Shown: one piece after another, positions 26,190 through 34,498 of the stretch | How the letters are laid out: the number at the start of each line of letters is the position of its first letter | Position numbering within the stretch: position 1 is the first letter of the stretch | NCBI GenBank assembly: GCA_016201065.1 | Contig: JACQDL010000057.1 | Span: 1-64,000, forward strand | Direction of reading: 5' to 3' | From: Actinomycetota bacterium | Lineage (GTDB): Bacteria > Actinomycetota > Actinomycetes > Mycobacteriales > JACQDL01 | Length of the DNA: 64,000 nt | Position numbers and translations under genes: made by a program | Notes under the pieces: model-generated | Told to the model about the DNA's origin: nothing | Seen by the model: the letters and a program-made list of their open reading frames with translations, nothing else | The model's database searches: none

Positions 26190-26285
26190 CCGGCATCAAC
26201 GAAAGCGCCTGCCGCCACCTCACAACGGGTGACACGTTGTCCGGTCAAAATCCACTTGCTGCTGCCGGCGTTGAGCTGGCGGCAC

Positions 26286-27422
26286 CTACAGCAGCCCCTT
26301 GGTCGGATTCGAGTCGCCGAACCCGTGCGCCTCCTCGATGTAGCCGGCGAACGAGCGGGACCCGTCCGCCCACCGGCCGTGCCGGGAGACCTCCAGCGGC
26401 GCGGCGCCGGTGGCCAGCATCGTCGTCGCCCCGCCCCGGCGCAGGCTGTGTCCGGTGTACGCGCGGGCACCGTCGGCCGGCACCGCGTCGTCGAGTCCGG
26501 CCCGGCGGGCGGCGGCGCTGATGAGGTCACCGATGGCCTGCGGCCGCAGCCGCCCGTCCCGGGTATCGGCGCCGTACCGGCCACCGCAGCGGGCGCCGGC
26601 GTGCCCCCACCGGTCGACCCGGGTGAACAACGGCCCGGCGTGGATCTCCTGCCCGGTGAGGTAGCCCGACCACTCCAGCACCGCCCGAACCGGGCACAGC
26701 GCCGGGTCGGCGGCGGTGTGCACGTACCGGACCACCCCCCGGGCGCCCTGGTCGGTCTTCGAGCTGCGGATCACCACGACGAGCCCCTGGCCCGGCGCGT
26801 GGTGCACGTCCGTCAGGTTCAACGCCGCCAGCTCCGCACGGCGGGCGAGCAACGCGAAGCCGAGCAGCAGCACCGCCCGATCCCGGAGGCCGGCGCCGGT
26901 GGCCAGGTCGCAGCCGTCGACGATCGCCCGCAGCTGGGCGACCGTCAGCGGTAGTGCCTTGCGTGGACCGTGCGCGCGGGTCGGGTCCGCGGCCTGCTCG
27001 CGGGCCCGGTCGACGATCACCTTCCGCGCGTAGATCGGGTCCGGTGGGGGGTGCCCGGCCGCCCGGTGCAATGTCCGGACCGTGGCGAGATGCGCGTCCA
27101 GCGTGGCTGCCGAGCAGCCGCGCGTGGTGGCCAGGTGGTCCAGGTAGACCGCGACCGTCTGGGCCGTCGCCGGCAGCGCCACCCGCCCCGACTCGCCGCA
27201 CCACGCCTCGAACGAGCGCCACCGCGAGCCGTAGGCGGTGCGGGTGTTCGTCGGCACGCTCCGCTCGATCCGCGCCGCGGCCGGCTCCGGCACGTCGAAG
27301 TCGGTCTCCGTGTACGACGCCGTTCCCGCATCCCGCACCGGGTGGGCGGCCGTCCCCTCGGGTCGCGCGGCCACCACACCGGTCATCGGATCCCCGCCGT
27401 TCCCATCAGGCTTCTCAGTCAC
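26286..27422 (-). CDS. Tyrosine recombinase/integrase
   Basis: A 378-residue protein from GTG 27422. The N-terminal core-binding domain is at about 60-150 (TRTAYGSRWRSFEAWC, VAVYLDHLATTRGCSAATLD). The catalytic domain has Arg in GFALLARRAELAALNL, HxxR in YTGHSLRRGGATTML, the second His in VSRHGRWADGS and the nucleophile Tyr in FAGYIEEAHGFG. All active-site residues are present. It faces a KfrA-like protein gene across a short AT-richer gap. There is no prophage or conjugation gene around it, so its role could be local site-specific recombination or leftover from a mobile element. Confidence 0.9.
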   Translation of the reverse strand: MTEKPDGNGGDPMTGVVAARPEGTAAHPVRDAGTASYTETDFDVPEPAAARIERSVPTNTRTAYGSRWRSFEAWCGESGRVALPATAQTVAVYLDHLATTRGCSAATLDAHLATVRTLHRAAGHPPPDPIYARKVIVDRAREQAADPTRAHGPRKALPLTVAQLRAIVDGCDLATGAGLRDRAVLLLGFALLARRAELAALNLTDVHHAPGQGLVVVIRSSKTDQGARGVVRYVHTAADPALCPVRAVLEWSGYLTGQEIHAGPLFTRVDRWGHAGARCGGRYGADTRDGRLRPQAIGDLISAAARRAGLDDAVPADGARAYTGHSLRRGGATTMLATGAAPLEVSRHGRWADGSRSFAGYIEEAHGFGDSNPTKGLL

Positions 27423-27480
27423 GATATGGAACAGTACCGGGACCGAGGTCGAAAAATCGAGTCGAGAATCGTTCTTTTTG

Positions 27481-27532
27481 ATCTATCTTTCTTTGAAACA
27501 CTCCAATCATCCATCCAATAGGAGTGATAGAT
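27481..27532. promoter_or_regulatory. Nested inverted repeats in an AT-rich divergent gap
   Basis: ATCTATC (27481-27487) and CACTCC (27499-27504) recur as reverse complements in GGAGTGATAGAT (27521-27532). The gap between the recombinase and the KfrA-like gene is strikingly richer in A+T than its surroundings. The site may be an operator for the KfrA-like protein, a recombination site, or both. Confidence 0.4.
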
Positions 27533-27539
27533 TGCATCC

Positions 27540-28721
27540 ATGATGCGCACGCCGGACGCCGAGCCGGTTCCCGACCAACCGGGCAAGGACCCGCAGGCCT
27601 GCATCTGGCCGGGGTGCTCCCGATCGAAGGCGGCGGGAAAGGCGGCGGGCTCCGGGCGCCGGCCCGACTACTGCGAGCAGTCCGACGAACCTGGCGGGAC
27701 CGTCCACAACCCCCGCAACCGGTGGGCTGCCAAGCGCTCCGGGCGGTTACCCGAGGAGGAGCCGGTCGGCTGGCGCGCCACCGACCCCCGCCGCCCGGTC
27801 TCCGCGACCAGGCTGCACGCCCGGGACCTGCTGGACGGAGCCCGCAGCTCCACCGCCGACGCGGTCACCTCGATCACCAGAGCCACCGAGAGCCTCCGGG
27901 GCGTCCTGGAGCAGTTCACGGCCCTCACCGACGTCGACTCCGTCGAGGCGGAGATTGCCGCCGTGACCTCCGACGCCGATCAACGGATCGCCGCCGCCCG
28001 CGCCGACGCCGTCGCCGCCGACCAGCGCCGCCTGGCGGCCGAGCGCGCCCGCGACGACGCACAGCGCGAGCGGGACGAGGCCAACGCCGCTGCTGAGCAG
28101 CTGGCGGCCGACACCGCGGCTGCCGAGCAGGTCCGCGACGACGCGATCACGGAGTCGGATGCCGCTCGTGCCGAAGCCGCTGCGGCAGTCGCGACCGCCC
28201 GCCGGGAGGTCGCCGCCGCCCGCCAGGAGGTCGATGCGGCGCACACCGAGCTCGCCGCCGCGAACGAGCGCGCCACCCGGGTGGAGGCCGAGGCCCGCTC
28301 GCACGTCGCCGAGGTGGAGGCCGCCACCGCGAAGCGGCTCGCCGCGGCTGAGCAACGCGCTGCGGCCGAGGTTGCCGCGGCTCGCGACACAGCGGAGCGT
28401 GAGGTCGCCGCGGCTCGCGACACAGCGGAGCGTGAGGTCGCCGCGGCTCGGGAGCGCGCCCGGTTGGCCGAGACCGAGGCCACCCGGGCCGAGGCGCGCG
28501 CCACCGCCGCGACCGAGGATGTGGCGCACCTGCGCGGCGAGCACAGGGCAGAGCTGGCCCGGATGGAGCGTGCGCACCACGACGAGATCGAGGCGCTGCG
28601 CGACGCCGTCACGGAAGCCCGGAAGCGTGCCAGCCGCGCCGAGACGGACGCCGACGCCCTCCGTGCCGCACTCGGGCGGCTCGACCGGGCCGCCACCACG
28701 CCAGCGGCGACGGGGGCGTGA
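27540..28721 (+). CDS. KfrA-like coiled-coil DNA-binding protein
   Basis: A 393-residue protein. The N-terminal 60 residues contain a Cys-rich patch (ACIWPGCSRSK and YCEQSDEPGG) like a small zinc-binding segment. The rest, from about residue 120 to 385, is a nearly continuous coiled coil rich in Ala, Glu and Arg (AAARADAVAADQRRLAAERA). It includes an exact repeat of VAAARDTAERE. KfrA proteins are plasmid-type DNA-binding scaffolds with this shape, but the classical N-terminal KfrA_N HTH is not clear here. Divergent pairing with a tyrosine recombinase suggests an accessory function in recombination. ATG 27540 or 27543 may be used. Confidence 0.65.
   Translation: MMRTPDAEPVPDQPGKDPQACIWPGCSRSKAAGKAAGSGRRPDYCEQSDEPGGTVHNPRNRWAAKRSGRLPEEEPVGWRATDPRRPVSATRLHARDLLDGARSSTADAVTSITRATESLRGVLEQFTALTDVDSVEAEIAAVTSDADQRIAAARADAVAADQRRLAAERARDDAQRERDEANAAAEQLAADTAAAEQVRDDAITESDAARAEAAAAVATARREVAAARQEVDAAHTELAAANERATRVEAEARSHVAEVEAATAKRLAAAEQRAAAEVAAARDTAEREVAAARDTAEREVAAARERARLAETEATRAEARATAATEDVAHLRGEHRAELARMERAHHDEIEALRDAVTEARKRASRAETDADALRAALGRLDRAATTPAATGA
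28368..28450 (+). repeat. 33-bp tandem repeat inside the coiled-coil gene
   Basis: A 33-base unit occurs at 28368-28400 and 28401-28433 with one base difference, followed by a half copy to 28450. Each unit encodes eleven residues (EVAAARDTAER). Its length of exactly eleven codons matches a hendecad coiled-coil period, so it probably arose by slippage and is tolerated structurally. Confidence 0.85.
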
Positions 28722-28764
28722 CCTCCGGACCGCCGTCTCTCGTCCCGCCCGCGACACGCCCGCG

Positions 28765-29574
28765 TCAGGCCGCGACGTCACGTCGCCGGAAGCCGAGCAC
28801 GGCGAGGAGGACCAGGACCGTCACCGTGCCGACCGCCACCGCCACTCCGGTCAGGGACACCCCGGTGACCAGCGGGTCATGGCCGGCGTACTGGTAGAAG
28901 GGCGAGAGTTTCTGTAGCGGCTCCAGCCAGGAGACGACCGGACCGAGCCCGTTGACGATGTACGCCAGCACGGCGACCACCGCGGGCACGGCCCGGCTCA
29001 ACCCCGGACGCCCGCTGGTCGCTCCGATGGCCAGCGCGAACGCGCCGAAGACCAGCGCGAGCAACGCCATGTGCAGCATGGCCGCCAGCACCGCGCCGAC
29101 CGGCAACCCCATGTCCGCCAGCGATCCCTCGGCGATCATGGCCACGCCCATGACGGCGGCGAGCAGCGCGGTGCCCAGCGCCATCGCCGCGAGCTTGTGC
29201 AAGACCAGCCGGGTCCGGCTGATCGGGTTGGCCAGCAGCAGGTCGAGGGTGTGCCGATCCTCCTCGCCAGCGACCGCAGCCGCGCCCGCCGCGATGGTGT
29301 AGATGAGCAGGAGCATCGGTCCCATGAAGGACAGCAGCTCGATCTTCACGTAACCGGTCGGGGTGGACATGTCCGCGCCGGACATCGCGAACAGCGAACG
29401 CATCGCCTCGGGCATCCTGTCGAGAAGGTCGCTCATTGACGGCTGCCCCCGGATGCTGGGCCAGATCGCGACGTACATGGCCACCAGCAGCGCCAGGCTC
29501 ATCGACCAGGCGAGCAGGGCGCGTCGCTGGTCGAACAGGGTCTTGCCGGTGACGCTACGCAGCACCGCCCTCAC
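28765..29574 (-). CDS. ABC-2 type transporter permease
   Basis: A 269-residue protein with six membrane segments (LLAWSMSLALLVAMYVAIWP, MGPMLLLIYTIAAGAAAVAG, GTALLAAVMGVAMIAEGSL, and a last one VTVLVLLAVLGFRRRD). EEDRHTLDLLLANPISRTRL is the typical cytosolic coupling segment of ABC-2 exporters. GTG 29574 lies within the end of the ATPase gene (20-base overlap). Together they form an exporter of unknown substrate, of the kind often found for lipids, peptides or drugs. Confidence 0.87.
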   Translation of the reverse strand: MRAVLRSVTGKTLFDQRRALLAWSMSLALLVAMYVAIWPSIRGQPSMSDLLDRMPEAMRSLFAMSGADMSTPTGYVKIELLSFMGPMLLLIYTIAAGAAAVAGEEDRHTLDLLLANPISRTRLVLHKLAAMALGTALLAAVMGVAMIAEGSLADMGLPVGAVLAAMLHMALLALVFGAFALAIGATSGRPGLSRAVPAVVAVLAYIVNGLGPVVSWLEPLQKLSPFYQYAGHDPLVTGVSLTGVAVAVGTVTVLVLLAVLGFRRRDVAA

Positions 29575-30466
29575 CCGCTCCGTAGAAGGCCATGAACGTC
29601 TCCTCCAGCTCGGCCTCGGCGCACTCGAAGTCGACCACCCGGTGCTGGCTGACCTGTTTCAGCAGCGTGTCGAGGGCGAGCTGGGGGGCGCTGCAGGTCA
29701 GCGCGTGGTCGGTGACCACGACGTCCCGGACGCCCGGCACGGCGGCGAAGTCCGCCGCGGTCACCTCGTTCTCGAACCGGGCGGTCACGTGGTGCAGCGA
29801 CTTGCCCCGCAGCTCGTCGAGGCGTTCGACGGCGATCAGCCGCCCGGCCCGCAGGATGCCGATCCGATCGGCGGTCCGCTGCACCTCGGCAAGCAGGTGC
29901 GAGGAGAGCAGGACCGTGCCGCCGGCGGCGGTGTGCTCGCGCAGCACGGCGTTGTACTCCTGCTGCACCAGCGGGTCGAGACCGCTGGTCGGCTCGTCGA
30001 GGATGAGCAGCTCCGGCCCGGCCATCAGGGCCAGCACCACGGCCAGCTTCTGCCGGTTGCCCTTGGACAGGGCACGGACCGGGCGGTCCAGCTCCAGGTC
30101 GAGCCGGTCCGCGAGGGTGCGAATCCGGTCCCGGTCGGGCGTGCCGCACAGGTACCCGATGTAGGTCGCGTGCTGGTACCCGGTCATCCGGTCGTACAGC
30201 GCCGGCTCGCCGGAGAGGTACCCCACCCGGCGGTGGACCGCCACCGAGTCCCGCCAGGCGTCCAGCCCCAACACCTCGGCCCGCCCCGCCGTCGGGCGCA
30301 GGAAACCCATCAACAGCCGCAGGGTAGTCGTCTTGCCGGCACCGTTCGGCCCGAGGTAGCCGAAGACCTCGCCCCGTTCGATGGTGAGGTCGACGTCACG
30401 GAGGGCGACGGTACGTCCGTACGCCTTCGTCAGCCCTTCGGTGCGAACAACCAGGTCCGCCGCCAT
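29555..30466 (-). CDS. ABC transporter ATP-binding protein
   Basis: A 303-residue ATPase. Walker A is YLGPNGAGKTTTLRLLMGF near residues 37-55, the signature is ALSKGNRQKLAVVLALMAG, Walker B is LLILDEPTSGLDP, and the switch His is in LLSSHLLAEV. A C-terminal extension of about 90 residues (HHVTARFENEVTAADFAAV) is typical of drug-exporter types such as DrrA. It overlaps the permease gene by 20 bases and is translated first. Confidence 0.92.
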   Translation of the reverse strand: MAADLVVRTEGLTKAYGRTVALRDVDLTIERGEVFGYLGPNGAGKTTTLRLLMGFLRPTAGRAEVLGLDAWRDSVAVHRRVGYLSGEPALYDRMTGYQHATYIGYLCGTPDRDRIRTLADRLDLELDRPVRALSKGNRQKLAVVLALMAGPELLILDEPTSGLDPLVQQEYNAVLREHTAAGGTVLLSSHLLAEVQRTADRIGILRAGRLIAVERLDELRGKSLHHVTARFENEVTAADFAAVPGVRDVVVTDHALTCSAPQLALDTLLKQVSQHRVVDFECAEAELEETFMAFYGAGEGGAA

Positions 30467-30792
30467 ACGACCAGCCTTACCACGGAACGCCGACCAGGCA
30501 AGGGACCCAAGGCCCCATCCTTGCTGCCGCCGCCACCAGTGGACCCGTGTCGCAGATGATCACTGCAGACGGCCCAATCCCTCTACCAGCAGATCCTCAT
30601 GGTGCCGACCGCGATCGGCGCGATCCGCGCCGATCGTGCCCACCCACGGTGGCGGCCATGCACCGACGGCCGCGAACCCGCATGGCGCCGCAGCTCATCT
30701 CGTTCGGCACTCACATCAAGAACGATACCGGTGCTCGGACCCGACAACCCGGCAACCCGGCGACTCCACGCTTCAGCGCCTATCCTTCGGTT
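30467..30792. other. No gene recognised
   Basis: This 326-base stretch separates the ATPase start (minus strand) from the DUF6247 remnant. Short open frames on the plus strand have no recognisable content. It presumably holds the ATPase promoter. Confidence 0.3.
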
Positions 30793-31200
30793 GTGTCCCT
30801 GCCCGACCTCGGCTTGCCGCCTGCCGCTGGCGGTGACCTCACGCCCAGATCGATCCGCGCGTCTGCTGCCTGAGGAAGCCGGTGACTTCGACCGGGAGTT
30901 CCGCGAGGCGATGACTGTAGCAACCGAGTCCCTGGACCTGACCGGAGTCTTGGAACTCCTGCCACGGTGGCGCCGGGTGGCGTGGTCCTCAGGTGACAGG
31001 CAGGCGCACCGGCGCATGCTTGAGCACGCCGAACGACTCAACACAGGCGTGGGCGTGGCGACCGAGTCGTGGCAGCAGACGAAGGCCCGGCTGGGCCTGC
31101 AGGTGTACATCGTCGAGACCGACTCCGACGCCGTCGACCAGGTCGACGCTTTGCCCGCCTCAGCGTTACCCGCATACGCCGAACTGATGACGCTGCTCGA
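30793..31200 (+). pseudogene. DUF6247 antitoxin-like gene, frameshifted and run into a RelE-like toxin stump
   Basis: GTG 30793 starts a DUF6247-type N-terminus (LPDLGLPPAAGGDLTPRSIR). Near 30860-30866, in a CGCGCG run, two bases seem to be missing, and the family sequence continues in another frame (RLLPEEAGDFDREFREAM, VLELLPRWRRVAWSSGDRQA, EHAERLNTGVGVATES). The second frame then runs on, without a stop, into VYIVETDSDAVDQVDALPAS and LPAYAELMTLLDLV. That is the start of the RelE-like partner usually encoded next. The toxin is cut off next to the recD2 gene. Confidence 0.6.
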
Positions 31201-31212
31201 CCTGGTCGGCGC

Positions 31213-33426
31213 TCAGCCGAGGAGGCGGTGGTCCAGCCCGGTATGCCGGCGGCCGCTGCCGACGGTGCGGACCGCCTGCCCGATCGCCTTGCGGGAGCCG
31301 ACGAGCACGACCAGCCGCTTGGCCCGGGTGACCGCGGTGTAGAGCAGGTTGCGTTGCAGCATCATCCACGAGCTGGTCGTCAGCGGGATGACCACCGCCG
31401 GGTACTCGCTGCCCTGGGAGCGGTGGATGGTCACCGCATAGGCGTGCGAGAGCTCGTCCAACTCGGCAAAGTCGTACGGCACCTCCTCCTCATCGTCGGT
31501 GCGCACCACGAGCCGCTGCTCGACCGGGTCCAGGCCGATCACCACTCCCCCGGTGCCGTTGAACACGCCGTTGCGACCCTTGTCGTAGTTGTTGCGGATC
31601 TGGGTCACCTTGTCGCCGACCCGGAACACCCGGCCACCGATCCGCCGTTCGGGGGTCCCCGGCCGCTCCGGCGTCAGCGCCTCCTGCAGCAGGGTGTTGA
31701 GGGCACCGGCGCCGGCCGGGCCGCGGTGCATCGGGGTGAGCACCTGCACCTCGCGGCGCGGGTCCAGCCCGAACTTCCGGGGCACCCGGTGGGCGACCAC
31801 GTCGACGGTGATCCGGGCCGCATCCTCCGCCTCGTCGGTGGCGAAGAGGAAGAAGTCCGCCAGACCGTCGGTGACCGGTGGGGTGCCGGCGTTGATCCGG
31901 TGCGCGTTGGTCACCACGCCGGACCGCTGCGCCTGCCGGAAGACCTGGGTGAGGCGGACGTTCGGGATCGGGCTGGTCGGCGTGAGCAGGTCACGCAGCA
32001 CCTCCCCGGCGCCGACCGACGGAAGCTGGTCGACGTCCCCCACGAACAGCAGGTGCGCGCCGGGCGGCACCGCCTTGGCGAGCTTGTTCGCCAGCAGCAG
32101 GTCCAGCATCGATGCCTCGTCGACGACCACCAGGTCCGCGTCCAGCGGGCGGTCCCGGTCGTAGGCGGCGTCGCCGCCGGGCCGCAGCTCCAGCAGCCGG
32201 TGCACGGTCAGCGCCTCGCAGCCGGTCAGCTCGGCCAACCGCTTCGCGGCCCGCCCGGTCGGCGCGACCAGCACGACCTTCGCCTTCTTCGCCGCCGCGA
32301 GGCTGACCACGGAGCGGACGGTGAAGCTCTTCCCGCACCCCGGACCCCCGGTCAGCACCGACACCTTCTCGGTCAGCGCCAGCCGCACCGCGTGTTCCTG
32401 CTCGGGGGCCAGGTCGGTGCCGGTGCGGCCGCGCAGCCACGCCAGCGCGGCGCGGAAGTCCACACCCTGGAACACCGACAGCCGGTCGACGTCGGCCCGC
32501 AGCAGCCGCAGCAGCTGGTTGGCGAGGGAGATCTCGGCCCGGTGGAACGGCACCAGGTACACCGCCGGCACCGGCCGCTGCGGGTCGTCCCCGGGTAGCT
32601 CGTCGCGGACCACGCCACCGGCCTCCACCAGCTCGGCCAGACACTCGATCACCAGCCCGGTGTCCACCCCGAGCAGCTTCACCGCCTCGCTGGTCAGCCG
32701 CGGCTCCGGGAGGTAGCAGTCCCCGCCGTCGGCGGCCTCCGAGAGCGCGAACTGGAGCCCCGCCTGGACCCGCTGCGGGCTGTCGAACGGGATGCCGACC
32801 GACTGGGCGATCCGGTCCGCGGTGAGGAAGCCGATCCCCCACACGTCGCTGGCCAGCCGGTACGGCTCGGTCCGGACGACGCCGATCGACGCGTCGCCGT
32901 AGTTCTTGAAGATCCGAACCGCCAGCGAGGTGGACACCCCCACGCCCTGGAGGAAGACCATCACCTCCTTGATCGCCTTCTGCTCCTGCCAGGCGTCGGC
33001 GATGAGGGCGGTCCGTTTCGGACCGAGGTTGGGGACCTCGACGAGCCGCTTCGGCTCGGTCTCGATGACCTCCAGTGTCTGCACGCCGAAGTGCTCGACG
33101 ATCCGCTCGGCCAGCCGCGGACCGATACCCTTGATCAGCCCGGAACCGAGGTACCGGCGGATCCCCTGGATGGTGGCCGGCAGCACGGTGATGTAGTTCT
33201 CGACGCTGAACTGCTTGCCGTACTGCGGGTGCGAGGTCCACCGGCCCTGCATCCGGATGGACTCCCCGGGCTGCGCGCCCAGCAACGCGCCGACGACGGT
33301 GAGCAGGTCACCACCACGCCCGGTGTCCACCCGGGCCACCGTGTACCCGGTCTCCTCGTTGGCGTAGGTGATCCGCTCCAGTACACCCTCGACCGTCGCC
33401 AGCTTGACCGGTGCCGCCGCTGCCAC
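31213..33426 (-). CDS. recD2: RecD2-type ATP-dependent DNA helicase
   Basis: About 737 residues. An OB-like N-terminal domain (VEGVLERITYANEETGYTVA) comes first. Helix-hairpin-helix repeats follow (GLIKGIGPRLAERIVEHFG, VPNLGPKRTALIADAWQE). The superfamily 1B core has Walker A (LTGGPGCGKSFTVRSVVSL), Walker B (LVVVDEASMLD), motif III (HLLFVGDVDQLPSVGAGEVL), and motif VI (LLYTAVTRAKRLVVLVG). RecD2 unwinds DNA 5' to 3' in repair of organisms without RecBCD. GTG 33426 has a GGGAGA site; GTG 33441 is also possible. Confidence 0.92.
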   Translation of the reverse strand: MAAAAPVKLATVEGVLERITYANEETGYTVARVDTGRGGDLLTVVGALLGAQPGESIRMQGRWTSHPQYGKQFSVENYITVLPATIQGIRRYLGSGLIKGIGPRLAERIVEHFGVQTLEVIETEPKRLVEVPNLGPKRTALIADAWQEQKAIKEVMVFLQGVGVSTSLAVRIFKNYGDASIGVVRTEPYRLASDVWGIGFLTADRIAQSVGIPFDSPQRVQAGLQFALSEAADGGDCYLPEPRLTSEAVKLLGVDTGLVIECLAELVEAGGVVRDELPGDDPQRPVPAVYLVPFHRAEISLANQLLRLLRADVDRLSVFQGVDFRAALAWLRGRTGTDLAPEQEHAVRLALTEKVSVLTGGPGCGKSFTVRSVVSLAAAKKAKVVLVAPTGRAAKRLAELTGCEALTVHRLLELRPGGDAAYDRDRPLDADLVVVDEASMLDLLLANKLAKAVPPGAHLLFVGDVDQLPSVGAGEVLRDLLTPTSPIPNVRLTQVFRQAQRSGVVTNAHRINAGTPPVTDGLADFFLFATDEAEDAARITVDVVAHRVPRKFGLDPRREVQVLTPMHRGPAGAGALNTLLQEALTPERPGTPERRIGGRVFRVGDKVTQIRNNYDKGRNGVFNGTGGVVIGLDPVEQRLVVRTDDEEEVPYDFAELDELSHAYAVTIHRSQGSEYPAVVIPLTTSSWMMLQRNLLYTAVTRAKRLVVLVGSRKAIGQAVRTVGSGRRHTGLDHRLLG

Positions 33427-33583
33427 CCGACCGTCTCCCACCCGCTGAGGCTCCCACCCGTGAGGTGAGCGCAGGGTATCGACTCCCTGCGGAGGTCCGT
33501 CACCCACGCGGCGGCACCGCGGCCGCGGCCGCGACCGGCTAGCCTCCAGGATGGCAGAGATCCAGTGATCCCCGGAGGCACCG

Positions 33584-34372
33584 ATGGCCCGCCCGATCCG
33601 GATCGGCGTCCAGATCCAGCCCCAGCACGCCGACTACGCCGAGATCAGGCGTGCCGTCGCCGCCGCCGAGGAGGCCGGGGTCGACGTCGTGTTCAACTGG
33701 GACCACTTCTTCCCGCTCTACGGCGAGCCGGACGGCGCGCACTTCGAGTGCTGGACGATGCTCGGCGCCTGGGCGGAGGCCACGTCCCGGGTCGAGATCG
33801 GCGCGTTGGTGACCTGCAACAGCTACCGCAACCCGGAGCTGCTGGCGGACATGGCCCGCACCGTCGACCACATCAGCGACGGCCGGCTGATCCTCGGCCT
33901 CGGCGCCGGCTGGTTCGAACGGGACTACACCGAGTACGGCTATGACTTCGGTACGGCGGGCGACCGGCTGGCGGCGTTGGAGCGCGCGCTGCCCCGGATC
34001 GAGGCCCGCCTGCGCAAGGTCAACCCGGCTCCGACCCGGAAGATCCCGGTGTTGATCGGGGGCGGCGGCGAGAAGAAGACCCTCCGGTACACGGCGCGGT
34101 ACGCCGATATCTGGCACGGCTTCGGCGAGCCCGCCGAGCTCACCGCCAAGCACGCGATCCTGGACACCTGGTGTGCCACCGAGGGACGGGACCCGGCCGA
34201 CATCGAGCGGTCCGCAAACGTGAGCACCGGTCCGGACGCCGTTGGCGCCGAGTTGGTCGCGGCCGGCACCACGCTGGTCACCATCGGCCTGACCGGTCCC
34301 CGGTACGACCTGGGACGGGTCACCGACTGGGTCGCCTGGCGGGACGAGCAGAACGCCGCCAGCGCCCGCTGA
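33584..34372 (+). CDS. LLM-class F420-dependent oxidoreductase
   Basis: A 262-residue TIM-barrel protein from ATG 33584 (GGAGG site). Features: IRIGVQIQPQHADYAEIRRA at the N-terminus, DHFFPLYGEPDGAHFECWTM, the conserved ALVTCNSYRNPELLADMART and RLILGLGAGWFERDYTEYG segments, and IPVLIGGGGEKKTLRYTARY. These match actinobacterial F420-dependent members of the luciferase-like family. The substrate is not predictable. It appears monocistronic. Confidence 0.88.
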   Translation: MARPIRIGVQIQPQHADYAEIRRAVAAAEEAGVDVVFNWDHFFPLYGEPDGAHFECWTMLGAWAEATSRVEIGALVTCNSYRNPELLADMARTVDHISDGRLILGLGAGWFERDYTEYGYDFGTAGDRLAALERALPRIEARLRKVNPAPTRKIPVLIGGGGEKKTLRYTARYADIWHGFGEPAELTAKHAILDTWCATEGRDPADIERSANVSTGPDAVGAELVAAGTTLVTIGLTGPRYDLGRVTDWVAWRDEQNAASAR

Positions 34373-34498
34373 GTCCGGAGTTGGCCGTTTCGCGCGGTCT
34401 GGGTCAGTAGACGATCACCGGCCCCGTTCCTACACTCCCACCAGTCAGCACGGACAGCCGTGCCGGAGGGGGACGCCTGCCGGAAGGGACGGGCTGTG

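Noticed and set aside
28368-28450. CRISPR-like array
   Set aside because: The 33-base units are directly adjacent with no spacers and code in frame for a coiled coil.
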